This document shows, piece by piece, positions 24,481 through 39,290 of a stretch of 64,000 nucleotides of DNA; the stretch's first letter is position 1; every line of letters starts with the position of its first letter. Location of the stretch: assembly GCF_954871325.1 (NCBI RefSeq), contig NW_027051078.1, positions 1 to 64,000 on the forward strand. Direction: 5' to 3'. Below the pieces are notes generated by a model. The model ran no database searches and was not told the origin of the DNA. It saw only the letters and a list, made by a program, of their open reading frames with translations. The translations under genes were made by a program, and so were the position numbers. Source of the stretch: Gordionus sp. m RMFG-2023 (Eukaryota > Nematomorpha > Gordioida > Chordodea > Parachordodidae).

Positions 24481-27400
24481 ATTGAAACGATAAATTGTTG
24501 GGAAATTATATTGTTAAAGCGAAAATAGCGCCAGTACAAATTAAATTGAAACGATAAATCGTTGGGGAATTATATTGTTAAAGCGAAAAAAGCGCTAGTA
24601 CAAATTAAATTGAAACGATAAATCGTTGTTAAAGCGAAAAAAGCGCTAGTACTAATTAAATTGAAACGATAAATCGTTGGGAAATTATATTGTTAAAGCG
24701 AAAAAAGCTCCAGTACAAATTAAATTGAAACGATAAATCGTTGGGGAATTATATTGTTAAAGCGAAAAAAGCGCTAGTACAAATTAAATTGAAACGATAA
24801 ATCGTTGTTAAAGCGAAAAAAGCGCTAGTACTAATTAAATTGAAACGATAAATCGTTGGGAAATTATATTGTTAATGCGAAAAAAGCGCCAGTACAAATT
24901 AAATTGAAACGATAAATCGTTGGGGAATTATATTGTTAAAGCGAAAAAAGCGCCAGTACAAATTAAATTGAAACGATAAATCGTTGGGGAATTATATTGT
25001 TAAAGCGAAAAAAGCGCTAGTACAAATTAAATTGAAACGATAAATCGTTGGAAAATTATATTGTTAAAGCGAAAAAAGCGCCAGTACAAATAAAATTGAA
25101 ACGATAAATCGTTGGGAAATTATATTGTTAAAGCGAAAAAAGCGCTAGTACAAATTAAATTGAAACGATAAATCGTTGTTAAAGCGAAAAAAGCGCTAAT
25201 ACTAATTAAATTGAAACGATAAATCGTTGGGAAATTATATTGTTAAAGCGAAAAAAGCGCCAGTACAAATTAAATTGAAACGATAAATCGTTGGAAAATT
25301 ATATTGTTAAAGCGAAAAAAGCGCCAGTACAAATTAAATTGAAACGATAAATCGTTGGGGAATTATATTGTTAAAGCGAAAAAAGCGCTAGTACAAATTA
25401 AATTGAAACGATAAATCGTTGTTAAAGCGAAAAAAGCGCTAGTACTAATTAAATTGAAACGATAAATCGTTGGGGAATTATATTGTTAAAGCGAAAAAAG
25501 CGCTAGTAAAAATTAAATTGAAACGATAAATCGTTGGAAAATTATATTGTTAAAGCGAAAAAAGCGCCAGTACAAATTAAATTGAAACGATAAATCGTTG
25601 GAGAATTATATTGTTAAAGCGAAAAAAGCGTCAGTACAAATTAAATTGAAACGATAAATCGTTGTTAAAGCGAAAAAAGCGCTAGTACTAATTAAATTGA
25701 AACGATAAATCGTTCGCGAATTATATTGTTAAAGCGAAAAAAGCGATAGTACATATTAAATTGAAACGATAAATCGTTGGAAAATTATATTGTTAAAGCG
25801 AAAAAAGCGCTAGTACTAATTAAATTGAAACGATAAATCGTTGGGGAATTATATTATTAAAGCGAAAAAAGCGCTAGTACAAATTAAATTGAAACGATAA
25901 ATCGTTGTTAAAGCGAAAAAAGCGCTAGTAATAATTAAATTGAAACGATAAATCGTTAGAAAATTATATTGTTAAAGCGAAAAAAGCGCCAGTACAAATT
26001 AAATTGAAACGATAAATCGTTGGGAAATTATATTGTTAAAGCGAAAAAAGCGCTAGTACAAATTAAATTGAAACGATAAATCGTTGTTAAAGCGAAAAAA
26101 GCGCTAGTACTAATTAAATTGAAACGATAAATCGTTGGGAAATTATATTGTTAAAGCGAAAAAAGCGCCAGTACAAATTAAATTGAAACGATAAATCGTT
26201 GGGGAATTATATTGTTAAAGCGAAAAAAGCGCCAGTACAAATTAAATTGAAACGATAAATCGTTGTTGAATTATATTGTTAAAGCGAAATAAGCGCTAGT
26301 ACAAATTAAATTGAAACGATAAATCGTTGTTAAAGCGAAAAAAGCGCTAGTACTAATTAAATTGAAACGATAAATCGTTGGAAAATTATGTTGTTAAAGC
26401 GAAAAAAGCGCCAGTACAAATTAAATTGAAACGATAAATCGTTGGGGAATTATATTGTTAAAGCGAAAAAAGCGCCAGTACAAATTAAATTGAAACGATA
26501 AATCGTTGGGGAATTATATTGTTAAAGCGAAAAAAGCGCTAGTACAAATTAAATTGAATTGATAAATCGTTGTTAAAGCGAAAAAAGCGCTAGCACTAAT
26601 TAAATTGAAACGATAAATCGTTGGGAAATTATATTGTTAAAGCGAAAAAAGCGCCAGTACAAATTAAATTGAAACGATAAATCGTTGGGGAATTATATTG
26701 TTAAAGCGAAAAAAGCGCTAGTACAAATTAAATTGAAACGATAAATTGTTGGGAAATTATATTGTTAAAGCGAAAATAGCGCCAGTACAAATTAAATTGA
26801 AACGATAAATCGTTGGGGAATTATATTGTTAAAGCGAAAAAAGCGCTAGTACAAATTAAATTGAAACGATAAATCGTTGTTAAAGCGAAAAAAGCGCTAG
26901 TACTAATTAAATTGAAACGATAAATCGTTGGGAAATTATATTGTTAAAGCGAAAAAAGCTCCAGTACAAATTAAATTGAAACGATAAATCGTTGGGAAAT
27001 TATATTGTTAAAGCGAAAAAAGCGCTAGTACAAATTAAATTGAAACGATAAATCGTTGTTAAAGCGAAAAAAGCGCTAGTACTAATTAAATTGAAACGAT
27101 AAATCGTTGGGAAATTATATTGTTAATGCGAAAAAAGCGCCAGTACAAATTAAATTGAAACGATAAATCGTTGGGGAATTATATTGTTAAAGCGAAAAAA
27201 GCGCCAGTACAAATTAAATTGAAACGATAAATCGTTGGGGAATTATATTGTTAAAGCGAAAAAAGCGCTAGTACAAATTAAATTGAAACGATAAATCGTT
27301 GTTAAAGCGAAAAAAGCGCTAGTACTAATTAAATTGAAACGATAAATCGTTGGAAAATTATATTGTTATTGCGAAAAAAGCGCCAGTACAAATAAAATTG

Positions 27401-29450
27401 AAACGATAAATCGTTGGGAAATTATATTGTTAAAGCGAAAAAAGCGCTAGTACAAATTAAATTGAAACGATAAATCGTTGTTAAAGCGAAAAAAGCGCTA
27501 ATACTAATTAAATTGAAACGATAAATCGTTGGGAAATTATATTGTTAAAGCGAAAAAAGCGCCAGTACAAATTAAATTGAAACGATAAATCGTTGGAAAA
27601 TTATATTGTTAAAGCGAAAAAAGCGCCAGTACAAATTAAATTGAAACGATAAATCGTTGGGGAATTATATTGTTAAAGCGAAAAAAGCGCTAGTACAAAT
27701 TAAATTGAAACGATAAATCGTTGTTAAAGCGAAAAAAGCGCTAGTACTAATTAAATTGAAACGATAAATCGTTGGGGAATTATATTGTTAAAGCGAAAAA
27801 AGCGCCAGTACAAATTAAATTGAAACGATAAATCGTTGGAAAATTATATTGTTAAAGCGAAAAAAGCGCTAGTACTAATTAAATTGAAACGATAAATCGT
27901 TGGGGAATTATATTATTAAAGCGAAAAAAGCGCTAGTACTAATTAAATTGAAACGATAAATCGTTGGGAAATTATATTGTTAAAGCGAAAAAAGCGCCAG
28001 TACAAATTAAATTGAAACGATAAATCGTTGGGGAATTATATTGTTAAAGCGAAAAAAGCGCTAGTACAAATTAAATTGAAACGATAAATCGTTGGGGAAT
28101 TATATTGTTAAAGCGAAAAAAGCGCCAGTACAAATTAAATTGAAACGATAAATCGTTGGAAAATTATATTGTTAAAGCGAAAAAAGCGCTAGTACTAATT
28201 AAATTGAAACGATAAATCGTTGGGGAATTATATTGTTAAAGCGAAAAAAGCGCCAGTACAAATTAAATTGAAACGATAAATCGTTGGAAAATTATATTGT
28301 TAAAGCGAAAAAAGCGCTAGTACTAATTAAATTGAAACGATAAATCGTTGGGGAATTATATTATTAAAGCGAAAAAAGCGCTAGTACAAATTAAATTGAA
28401 ACGATAAATCGTTGTTAAAGCGAAAAAAGCGCTAGTACTAATTAAATTGAAACGATAAATCGTTGGAAAATTATATTGTTAAAGCGAAAAAAGCGCCAGT
28501 ACAAATTAAATTGAAACGATAAATCGTTGGGAAATTATATTGTTAAAGCGAAAAAAGCGCTAGTACAAATTAAATTGAAACGATAAATCGTTGTTAAAGC
28601 GAAAAAAGCGCTAGTACTAATTAAATTGAAACGATAAATCGTTGGGAAATTATATTGTTAATGCGAAAAAAGCGCCAGTACAAATTAAATTGAAACGATA
28701 AATCGTTGGGGAATTATATTGTTAAAGCGAAAAAAGCGCCAGTACAAATTAAATTGAAACGATAAATCGTTGGGGAATTATATTGTTAAAGCGAAAAAAG
28801 CGCTAGTACAAATTAAATTGAATTGATAAATCGTTGTTAAAGCGAAAAAAGCGATAGCACTAATTAAATTGAAACGATAAATCGTTGGGAAATTATATTG
28901 TTAAAGCGAAAAAAGCGCCAGTACAAATTAAATTGAAACGATAAATCGTTGGGGAATTATATTGTTAAAGCGAAAAAAGCGCTAGTACAAATTAAATTGA
29001 AACGATAAATTGTTGGGAAATTATATTGTTAAAGCGAAAATAGCGCCAGTACAAATTAAATTGAAACGATAAATCGTTGGGGAATTATATTGTTAAAGCG
29101 AAAAAAGCGCTAGTACAAATTAAATTGAAACGATAAATCGTTGTTAAAGCGAAAAAAGCGCTAGTACTAATTAAATTGAAACGATAAATCGTTGGGAAAT
29201 TATATTGTTAAAGCGAAAAAAGCTCCAGTACAAATTAAATTGAAACGATAAATCGTTGGGGAATTATATTGTTAAAGCGAAAAAAGCGCTAGTACAAATT
29301 AAATTGAAACGATAAATCGTTGTTAAAGCGAAAAAAGCGCTAGTACTAATTAAATTGAAACGATAAATCGTTGGGAAATTATATTGTTAATGCGAAAAAA
29401 GCGCCAGTACAAATTAAATTGAAACGATAAATCGTTGGGGAATTATATTG
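24481..29450 (+). repeat. Series of shortened super-units
   Basis: TTAATGCG tags at 24876, 27127, 28662 and 29391 mark starts of successive super-units of 2,251, 1,535 and 729 bp. These compare with 3,338 bp for the fullest copy. Bases 24876 to about 26200 match 7847 to about 9150 at offset 17,029. The TTATGTTG tag at 26390 matches 10448 at offset 15,942, so 1,087 bp are missing in this copy. Upstream, AAATTGTTGG (24495) and AGCTCCAG (24709) match 10804 and 11018 at offset 13,691. The decreasing lengths look like repeated internal deletion or unequal exchange. Confidence 0.78.
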
Positions 29451-32400
29451 TTAAAGCGAAAAAAGCGCCAGTACAAATTAAATTGAAACGATAAATCGTT
29501 GGGGAATTATATTGTTAAAGCGAAAAAAGCGCTAGTACAAATTAAATTGAAACGATAAATCGTTGTTAAAGCGAAAAAAGCGCTAGTACTAATTAAATTG
29601 AAACGATAAATCGTTGGAAAATTATATTGTTAAAGCGAAAAAAGCGCCAGTACAAATAAAATTGAAACGATAAATCGTTGGGAAATTATATTGTTAAAGC
29701 GAAAAAAGCGCTAGTACAAATTAAATTGAAACGATAAATCGTTGTTAAAGCGAAAAAAGCGCTAATACTAATTAAATTGAAACGATAAATCGTTGGGAAA
29801 TTATATTGTTAAAGCGAAAAAAGCGCCAGTACAAATTAAATTGAAACGATAAATCGTTGGGGAATTATATTGTTAAAGCGAAAAAAGCGCTAGTACAAAT
29901 TAAATTGAAACGATAAATCGTTGGGGAATTATATTGTTAAAGCGAAAAAAGCGCTAGTACAAATTAAATTGAAACGATAAATCGTTGGGGAATTATATTG
30001 TTAAAGCGAAAAAAGCGCTAGTACAAATTAAATTGAAACGATAAATCGTTGTTAAAGCGAAAAAAGCGCTAGTACTAATTAAATTGAAACGATAAATCGT
30101 TGGGGAATTATATTGTTAAAGCGAAAAAAGCGCCAGTACAAATTAAATTGAAACGATAAATCGTTGGAAAATTATATTGTTAAAGCGAAAAAAGCGCCAG
30201 TACAAATTAAATTGAAACGATAAATCGTTGGAGAATTATATTGTTAAAGCGAAAAAAGCGTCAGTACAAATTAAATTGAAACGAGAAATCGTTGTTAAAG
30301 CGAAAAAAGCGCTAGTACTAATTAAATTGAAACGATAAATCGTTCGCGAATTATATTGTTAAAGCGAAAAAAGCGATAGTACATATTAAATTGAAACGAT
30401 AAATCGTTGGAAAATTATATTGTTAAAGCGAAAAAAGCGCTAGTACTAATTAAATTGAAACGATAAATCGTTGGGGAATTATATTATTAAAGCGAAAAAA
30501 GCGCTAGTACAAATTAAATTGAAACGATAAATCGTTGTTAAAGCGAAAAAAGCGCTAGTACTAATTAAATTGAAACGATAAATCGTTGGAAAATTATATT
30601 GTTAAAGCGAAAAAAGCGCCAGTACAAATTAAATTGAAACGATAAATCGTTGGGAAATTATATTGTTAAAGCGAAAAAAGCGCTAGTACAAATTAAATTG
30701 AAACGATAAATCGTTGTTAAAGCGAAAAAAGCGCTAGTACTAATTAAATTGAAACGATAAATCGTTGGGAAATTATATTGTTAAAGCGAAAAAAGCGCCA
30801 GTACAAATTAAATTGAAACGATAAATCGTTGGGGAATTATATTGTTAAAGCGAAAAAAGCGCCAGTACAAATTAAATTGAAACGATAAATCGTTGGGGAA
30901 TTATATTGTTAAAGCGAAAAAAGCGCTAGTACAAATTAAATTGAAACGATAAATCGTTGTTAAAGCGAAAAAAGCGCTAGTACTAATTAAATTGAAACGA
31001 TAAATCGTTGGAAAATTATATTGTTAAAGCGAAAAAAGCGCCAGTACAAATTAAATTGAAACGATAAATCGTTGGGGAATTATATTGTTAAAGCGAAAAA
31101 AGCGCTAGTACAAATTAAATTGAAACGATAAATCGTTGGGAAATTATATTGTTAAAGCGAAAAAAGCGCCAGTACAAATTAAATTGAAACGATAAATCGT
31201 TGGGGAATTATATTGTTAAAGCGAAAAAAGCGCCAGTACAAATTAAATTGAAACGATAAATCGTTGGGGAATTATATTGTTAAAGCGAAAAAAGCGCTAG
31301 TACAAATTAAATTGAAACGATAAATCGTTGTTAAAGCGAAAAAAGCGCTAGTACTAATTAAATTGAAACGATAAATCGTTGGAAAATTATATTGTTAAAG
31401 CGAAAAAAGCGCCAGTACAAATAAAATTGAAACGATAAATCGTTGGGAAATTATATTGTTAAAGCGAAAAAAGCGCTAGTACAAATTAAATTGAAACGAT
31501 AAATCGTTGTTAAAGCGAAAAAAGCGCTAATACTAATTAAATTGAAACGATAAATCGTTGGGAAATTATATTGTTAAAGCGAAAAAAGCGCCAGTACAAA
31601 TTAAATTGAAACGATAAATCGTTGGAAAATTATATTGTTAAAGCGAAAAAAGCGCCAGTACAAATTAAATTGAAACGATAAATCGTTGGGGAATTATATT
31701 GTTAAAGCGAAAAAAGCGCTAGTACAAATTAAATTGAAACGATAAATCGTTGTTAAAGCGAAAAAAGCGCTAGTACTAATTAAATTGAAACGATAAATCG
31801 TTGGGGAATTATATTGTTAAAGCGAAAAAAGCGCCAGTACAAATTAAATTGAAACGATAAATCGTTGGAGAATTATATTGTTAAAGCGAAAAAAGCGTCA
31901 GTACAAATTAAATTGAAACGAGAAATCGTTGTTAAAGCGAAAAAAGCGCTAGTACTAATTAAATTGAAACGATAAATCGTTCGCGAATTATATTGTTAAA
32001 GCGAAAAAAGCGATAGTACATATTAAATTGAAACGATAAATCGTTGGAAAATTATATTGTTAAAGCGAAAAAAGCGCTAGTACTAATTAAATTGAAACGA
32101 TAAATCGTTGGGGAATTATATTATTAAAGCGAAAAAAGCGCTAGTACAAATTAAATTGAAACGATAAATCGTTGTTAAAGCGAAAAAAGCGCTAGTACTA
32201 ATTAAATTGAAACGATAAATCGTTGGAAAATTATATTGTTAAAGCGAAAAAAGCGCCAGTACAAATTAAATTGAAACGATAAATCGTTGGGAAATTATAT
32301 TGTTAAAGCGAAAAAAGCGCTAGTACAAATTAAATTGAAACGATAAATCGTTGTTAAAGCGAAAAAAGCGCTAGTACTAATTAAATTGAAACGATAAATC

Positions 32401-34170
32401 GTTGGGAAATTATATTGTTAAAGCGAAAAAAGCGCCAGTACAAATTAAATTGAAACGATAAATCGTTGGGGAATTATATTGTTAAAGCGAAAAAAGCGCC
32501 AGTACAAATTAAATTGAAACGATAAATCGTTGGGGAATTATATTGTTAAAGCGAAAAAAGCGCTAGTACAAATTAAATTGAAACGATAAATCGTTGTTAA
32601 AGCGAAAAAAGCGCTAGTACTAATTAAATTGAAACGATAAATCGTTGGGAAATTATATTGTTAAAGTGAAAAAAGCGCCAGTACAAATTAAATTGAAACG
32701 ATAAATCGTTGGGGAATTATATTGTTAAAGCGAAAAAAGCGCTAGTACAAATTAAATTGAAACGATAAATCGTTGGGAAATTATATTGTTAAAGCGAAAA
32801 AAGCGCCAGTACAAATTAAATTGAAACGATAAATCGTTGGCGAATTATATTGTTAAAGCGAAAAAAGCGCCAGTACAAATTAAATTGAAACGATAAATCG
32901 TTGGGGAATTATATTGTTAAAGCGAAAAAAGCGCTAGTACAAATTAAATTGAAACGATAAATCGTTGTTAAAGCGAAAAAAGCGCTAGTACTAATTAAAT
33001 TGAAACGATAAATCGTTGGGAAATTATATTGTTAAAGCGAAAAAAGCGCCAGTACAAATTAAATTGAAACGATAAATCGTTGGGGAATTATATTGTTAAA
33101 GCGAAAAAAGCGCTAGTACAAATTAAATTGAAACGATAAATCGTTGGGAAATTATATTGTTAAAGCGAAAATAGCGCCAGTACAAATTAAATTGAAACGA
33201 TAAATCGTTGGGGAATTATATTGTTAAAGCGAAAAAAGCGCTAGTACAAATTAAATTGAAACGATAAATCGTTGTTAAAGCGAAAAAAGCGCTAGTACTT
33301 ATTAAATTGAAACGATAAATCGTTGGGAAATTATATTGTTAAAGCGAAAAAAGCGCCAGTACAAATTAAATTGAATTATATTGTTAAAGCGAAAAAAGCG
33401 CTAGTACAAATTAAATTGAAACGATAAATCGTTGTTAAAGCGAAAAAAGCGCTAGTACTAATTAAATTGAAACGATAAATTGTTGGGAAATTATATTGTT
33501 AAAGCGAAAAAAGCGCCAGTACAAATTAAATTGAAACGATAAATCGTTGGGGAATTATATTGTTAAAGCGAAAAAAGCGCCAGTACAAATTAAATTGAAA
33601 CGATAAATCGTTGGGGAATTATATTGTTAAAGCGAAAAAAGCGCTAGTACAAATTAAATTGAAACGATAAATCGTTGTTAAAGCGAAAAAAGCGCTAGTA
33701 CTAATTAAATTGAAACGATAAATCGTTGGAAAATTATATTGTTAAAGCGAAAAAAGCGCCAGTACAAATTAAATTGAAACGATAAATCGTTGGGGAATTA
33801 TATTGTTAAAGCGAAAAAAGCGCCAGTACAAATTAAATTGAAACGATAAATCGTTGGGGAATTATATTGTTAAAGCGAAAAAAGCGCTAGTACAAATTAA
33901 ATTGAAACGATAAATCGTTGTTAAAGCGAAAAAAGCGCTAGTACTAATTAAATTGAAACGATAAATCGTTGGGAAATTATATTGTTAAAGCGAAAAAAGC
34001 GCTAGTACAAATTACATTGAAACGATAAATCGTTGGGGAATTATATTGTTAAAGCGAAAAAAGCGCTAGTACTAATTAAATTGAAACGATAAATCGTTGG
34101 GGAATTATATTATTAAAGCGAAAAAAGCGCTAGTACAAATTAAATTGAAACGATAAATCGTTGTTAAAGC
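29451..34170 (+). repeat. Mosaic stretch with repeated CGCG clusters
   Basis: Two near-copies of the order GCTAATACT, GAGAATT, GCGTCAG, AACGAGAAATCG, TTCGCGAA, GCGATAGTACAT run through about 29.76-30.45 kb and 31.53-32.1 kb. From about 32.6 kb it becomes plain satellite with occasional tags such as GTTAAAGTG (32,664) and TTGGCGAATT (32,837). The 45-bp unit lies at 33338. Nothing but satellite units is visible. Confidence 0.72.
33338..33382 (+). repeat. 45-bp truncated monomer, dyad lost
   Basis: This CC-type unit reads TTGAATTATATT, a 19-bp deletion between two GAA triplets (unit bases 36-38 and 55-57). Nearly all of the dyad is gone. The same deletion is at 44317-44361 and 48788-48832. In all three places the unit two before it is a short one and the unit just before it carries AGTACTTATT, and the unit two after carries AAATTGTTGGGA. 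The three copies therefore belong to one duplicated block, at offsets of 10,979 and 15,450 bp from the first. In the 44-kb copy the next unit starts with T instead of G. Confidence 0.88.
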
Positions 34171-34174
34171 GAAA

Positions 34175-37100
34175 AAAGCGCCAGTACAAATTAAATTGAA
34201 ACGATAAATCGTTGGGGAATTATATTGTTAAAGCGAAATAAGCGCTAGTACAAATTAAATTGAAACGATAAATCGTTGTTAAAGCGAAAAAAGCGCTAGT
34301 ACTAATTAAATTGAAACGATAAATTGTTTGGAAATTATATTGTTAAAGCGAAAAAAGCGCCAGTACAAATTAAATTGAAACGATAAATCGTTGGGGAATT
34401 ATATTGTTAAAGCGAAAAAAGCGCCAGTACAAATTAAATTGAAACGATAAATCGTTGGGGAATTATATTGTTAAAGCGAAAAAAGCGCTAGTACAAATTA
34501 AATTGAAACGATAAATCGTTGTTAAAGCGAAAAAAGCGCTAGTACTAATTAAATTGAAACGATAAATCGTTGGAAAATTATATTGTTAAAGCGAAAAAAG
34601 CGCCAGTACAAATTAAATTGAAACGATAAATCGTTGGGGAATTATATTGTTAAAGCGAAAAAAGCGCTAGTACAAATTAAATTGAAACGATAAATCGTTG
34701 TTAAAGCGAAAAAAGCGCTAGTACTAATTAAATTGAAACGATAAATCGTTGGGAAATTATATTGTTAAAGCGAAAAAAGCGCTAGTACAAATTACATTGA
34801 AACGATAAATCGTTGGGGAATTATATTGTTAAAGCGAAAAAAGCGCTAGTACTAATTAAATTGAAACGATAAATCGTTGGGGAATTATATTATTAAAGCG
34901 AAAAAAGCGCTAGTACAAATTAAATTGAAACGATAAATCGTTGTTAAAGCGAAAAAAGCGCCAGTACAAATTAAATTGAAACGATAAATCGTTGGGGAAT
35001 TATATTGTTAAAGCGAAATAAGCGCTAGTACAAATTAAATTGAAACGATAAATCGTTGTTAAAGCGAAAAAAGCGCTAGTACTAATTAAATTGAAACGAT
35101 AAATCGTTGGAAAATTATATTGTTAAAACGAAAAAAGCGCCAGTACAAATTAAATTGAAACGATAAATCGTTGGAAAATTATATTGTTAAAGCGAAAAAA
35201 GCGCCAGTACAAATTAAATTGAAACGATAAATCGTTGTTAAAGCGAAAAAAGCGCTAGTACTAATTAAATTGAAACGATAAATCGTTGGAAAATTATGTT
35301 GTTAAAGCGAAAAAAGCGCCAGTACAAATTAAATTGAAACGATAAATCGTTGGGGAATTATATTGTTAAAGCGAAATAAGCGCTAGTACAAATTAAATTG
35401 AAACGATAAATCGTTGTTAAAGCGAAAAAAGCGCTAGTACTAATTAAATTGAAACGATAAATCGTTGGAAAATTATGTTGTTAAAGCGAAAAAAGCGCCA
35501 GTACAAATTAAATTGAAACGATAAATCGTTGGGGAATTATATTGTTAAAGCGAAAAAAGCGCCAGTACAAATTAAATTGAAACGATAAATCGTTGGGGAA
35601 TTATATTGTTAAAGCGAAAAAAGCGCTAGTACAAATTAAATTGAATTGATAAATCGTTGTTAAAGCGAAAAAAGCGCTAGCACTAATTAAATTGAAACGA
35701 TAAATCGTTGGGAAATTATATTGTTAAAGCGAAAAAAGCGCCAGTACAAATTAAATTGAAACGATAAATCGTTGGGGAATTATATTGTTAAAGCGAAAAA
35801 AGCGCTAGTACAAATTAAATTGAAACGATAAATTGTTGGGAAATTATATTGTTAAAGCGAAAATAGCGCCAGTACAAATTAAATTGAAACGATAAATCGT
35901 TGGGGATTTATATTGTTAAAGCGAAAAAAGCGCTAGTACAAATTAAATTGAAACGATAAATCGTTGTTAAAGCGAAAAAAGCGCTAGTACTAATTAAATT
36001 GAAACGATAAATCGTTGGGAAATTATATTGTTAAAGCGAAAAAAGCGCCAGTACAAATTAAATTGAAACGATAAATCGTTGTTAAAGCGAAAAAAGCGCT
36101 AGTACTAATTAAATTGAAACGATAAATTGTTGGGAAATTATATTGTTAAAGCGAAAAAAGCGCCAGTACAAATTAAATTGAAACGATAAATCGTTGGGGA
36201 ATTATATTGTTAAAGCGAAAAAAGCGCCAGTACAAATTAAATTGAAACGATAAATCGTTGGGGAATTATATTGTTAAAGCGAAAAAAGCGCTAGTACAAA
36301 TTAAATTGAAACGATAAATCGTTGTTAAAGCGAAAAAAGCGCTAGTACTAATTAAATTGAAACGATAAATCGTTGGAAAATTATATTGTTAAAGCGAAAA
36401 AAGCGCCAGTACAAATTAAATTGAAACGATAAATCGTTGGGGAATTATATTGTTAAAGCGAAAAAAGCGCCAGTACAAATTAAATTGAAACGATAAATCG
36501 TTGGGGAATTATATTGTTAAAGCGAAAAAAGCGCTAGTACAAATTAAATTGAAACGATAAATCGTTGTTAAAGCGAAAAAAGCGCCAGTACAAATTAAAT
36601 TGAAACGATAAATCGTTGGGGAATTATATTGTTAAAGCGAAATAAGCGCTAGTACAAATTAAATTGAAACGATAAATCGTTGTTAAAGCGAAAAAAGCGC
36701 TAGTACTAATTAAATTGAAACGATAAATTGTTTGGAAATTATATTGTTAAAGCGAAAAAAGCGCCAGTACAAATTAAATTGAAACGATAAATCGTTGGGG
36801 AATTATATTGTTAAAGCGAAAAAAGCGCCAGTACAAATTAAATTGAAACGATAAATCGTTGGGGAATTATATTGTTAAAGCGAAAAAAGCGCTAGTACAA
36901 ATTAAATTGAAACGATAAATCGTTGTTAAAGCGAAAAAAGCGCTAGTACTAATTAAATTGAAACGATAAATCGTTGGAAAATTATATTGTTAAAGCGAAA
37001 AAAGCGCCAGTACAAATTAAATTGAAACGATAAATCGTTGGGGAATTATATTGTTAAAGCGAAAAAAGCGCCAGTACAAATTAAATTGAAACGATAAATC

Positions 37101-38490
37101 GTTGGGGAATTATATTGTTAAAGCGAAAAAAGCGCTAGTACAAATTAAATTGAAACGATAAATCGTTGTTAAAGCGAAAAAAGCGCTAGTACTAATTAAA
37201 TTGAAACGATAAATCGTTGGGAAATTATATTGTTAAAGCGAAAAAAGCGCTAGTACAAATTACATTGAAACGATAAATCGTTGGGGAATTATATTGTTAA
37301 AGCGAAAAAAGCGCTAGTACTAATTAAATTGAAACGATAAATCGTTGGGGAATTATATTATTAAAGCGAAAAAAGCGCTAGTACAAATTAAATTGAAACG
37401 ATAAATCGTTGTTAAAGCGAAAAAAGCGCCAGTACAAATTAAATTGAAACGATAAATCGTTGGGGAATTATATTGTTAAAGCGAAATAAGCGCTAGTACA
37501 AATTAAATTGAAACGATAAATCGTTGTTAAAGCGAAAAAAGCGCTAGTACTAATTAAATTGAAACGATAAATCGTTGGAAAATTATATTGTTAAAACGAA
37601 AAAAGCGCCAGTACAAATTAAATTGAAACGATAAATCGTTGGAAAATTATATTGTTAAAGCGAAAAAAGCGCCAGTACAAATTAAATTGAAACGATAAAT
37701 CGTTGTTAAAGCGAAAAAAGCGCTAGTACTAATTAAATTGAAACGATAAATCGTTGGAAAATTATGTTGTTAAAGCGAAAAAAGCGCCAGTACAAATTAA
37801 ATTGAAACGATAAATCGTTGGGGAATTATATTGTTAAAGCGAAATAAGCGCTAGTACAAATTAAATTGAAACGATAAATCGTTGTTAAAGCGAAAAAAGC
37901 GCTAGTACTAATTAAATTGAAACGATAAATCGTTGGAAAATTATGTTGTTAAAGCGAAAAAAGCGCCAGTACAAATTAAATTGAAACGATAAATCGTTGG
38001 GGAATTATATTGTTAAAGCGAAAAAAGCGCCAGTACAAATTAAATTGAAACGATAAATCGTTGGGGAATTATATTGTTAAAGCGAAAAAAGCGCTAGTAC
38101 AAATTAAATTGAATTGATAAATCGTTGTTAAAGCGAAAAAAGCGCTAGCACTAATTAAATTGAAACGATAAATCGTTGGGAAATTATATTGTTAAAGCGA
38201 AAAAAGCGCCAGTACAAATTAAATTGAAACGATAAATCGTTGGGGAATTATATTGTTAAAGCGAAAAAAGCGCTAGTACAAATTAAATTGAAACGATAAA
38301 TTGTTGGGAAATTATATTGTTAAAGCGAAAATAGCGCCAGTACAAATTAAATTGAAACGATAAATCGTTGGGGAATTATATTGTTAAAGCGAAAAAAGCG
38401 CTAGTACAAATTAAATTGAAACGATAAATCGTTGTTAAAGCGAAAAAAGCGCTAGTACTAATTAAATTGAAACGATAAATCGTTGGGAAA
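34175..38490 (+). repeat. 2.4-kb tandem duplication
   Basis: Rare tags pair up within the region. AATAAGCG at 34239 and 36643, and AAATTGTTTGG at 34321 and 36725, are 2,404 bp apart. ATTACATTG (34795/37263), two TTATGTTG tags (35298/37766 and 35477/37945), GAATTGAT (35643/38111) and AAAATAG (35864/38332) are 2,468 bp apart. The 64-bp change is one extra CC/A unit in the second copy. The pairing fails near 36,020/38,490, where the second copy carries AGCTCCAG and the first does not. ATTACATTG also occurs at 34015, 780 bp before the first tag. Confidence 0.82.
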
Positions 38491-39290
38491 TTATATTGTT
38501 AAAGCGAAAAAAGCTCCAGTACAAATTAAATTGAAACGATAAATCGTTGGGGAATTATATTGTTAAAGCGAAAAAAGCGCTAGTACAAATTAAATTGAAA
38601 CGATAAATCGTTGTTAAAGCGAAAAAAGCGCTAGTACTAATTAAATTGAAACGATAAATCGTTGGGAAATTATATTGTTAATGCGAAAAAAGCGCCAGTA
38701 CAAATTAAATTGAAACGATAAATCGTTGGGGAATTATATTGTTAAAGCGAAAAAAGCGCCAGTACAAATTAAATTGAAACGATATATCGTTGGGGAATTA
38801 TATTGTTAAAGCGAAAAAAGCGCTAGTACAAATTAAATTGAAACGATAAATCGTTGTTAAAGCGAAAAAAGCGCCAGTACAAATTAAATTGAAACGATGA
38901 ATCGTTGGGGAATTATATTGTTAAAGCGAAAAAAGCGCCAGTACAAATTAAATTGAAACGATAAATCGTTGGAAAATTATATTGTTAAAGCGAAAAAAGC
39001 GCCAGTACAAATTAAATTGAAACGATAAATCGTTGGGGAATTATATTGTTAAAGCGAAAAAAGCGCTAGTACAAATTAAATTGAAACGATAAATCGTTGT
39101 TAAAGCGAAAAAAGCGCTAGTACTAATTAAATTGAAACGATAAATCGTTGGGGAATTATATTGTTAAAGCGAAAAAAGCGCTAGTACAAATTAAATTGAA
39201 ACGATAAATCGTTGGAAAATTATATTGTTAAAGCGAAAAAAGCGCCAGTACAAATTAAATTGAAACGATAAATCGTTGGAGAATTATATT

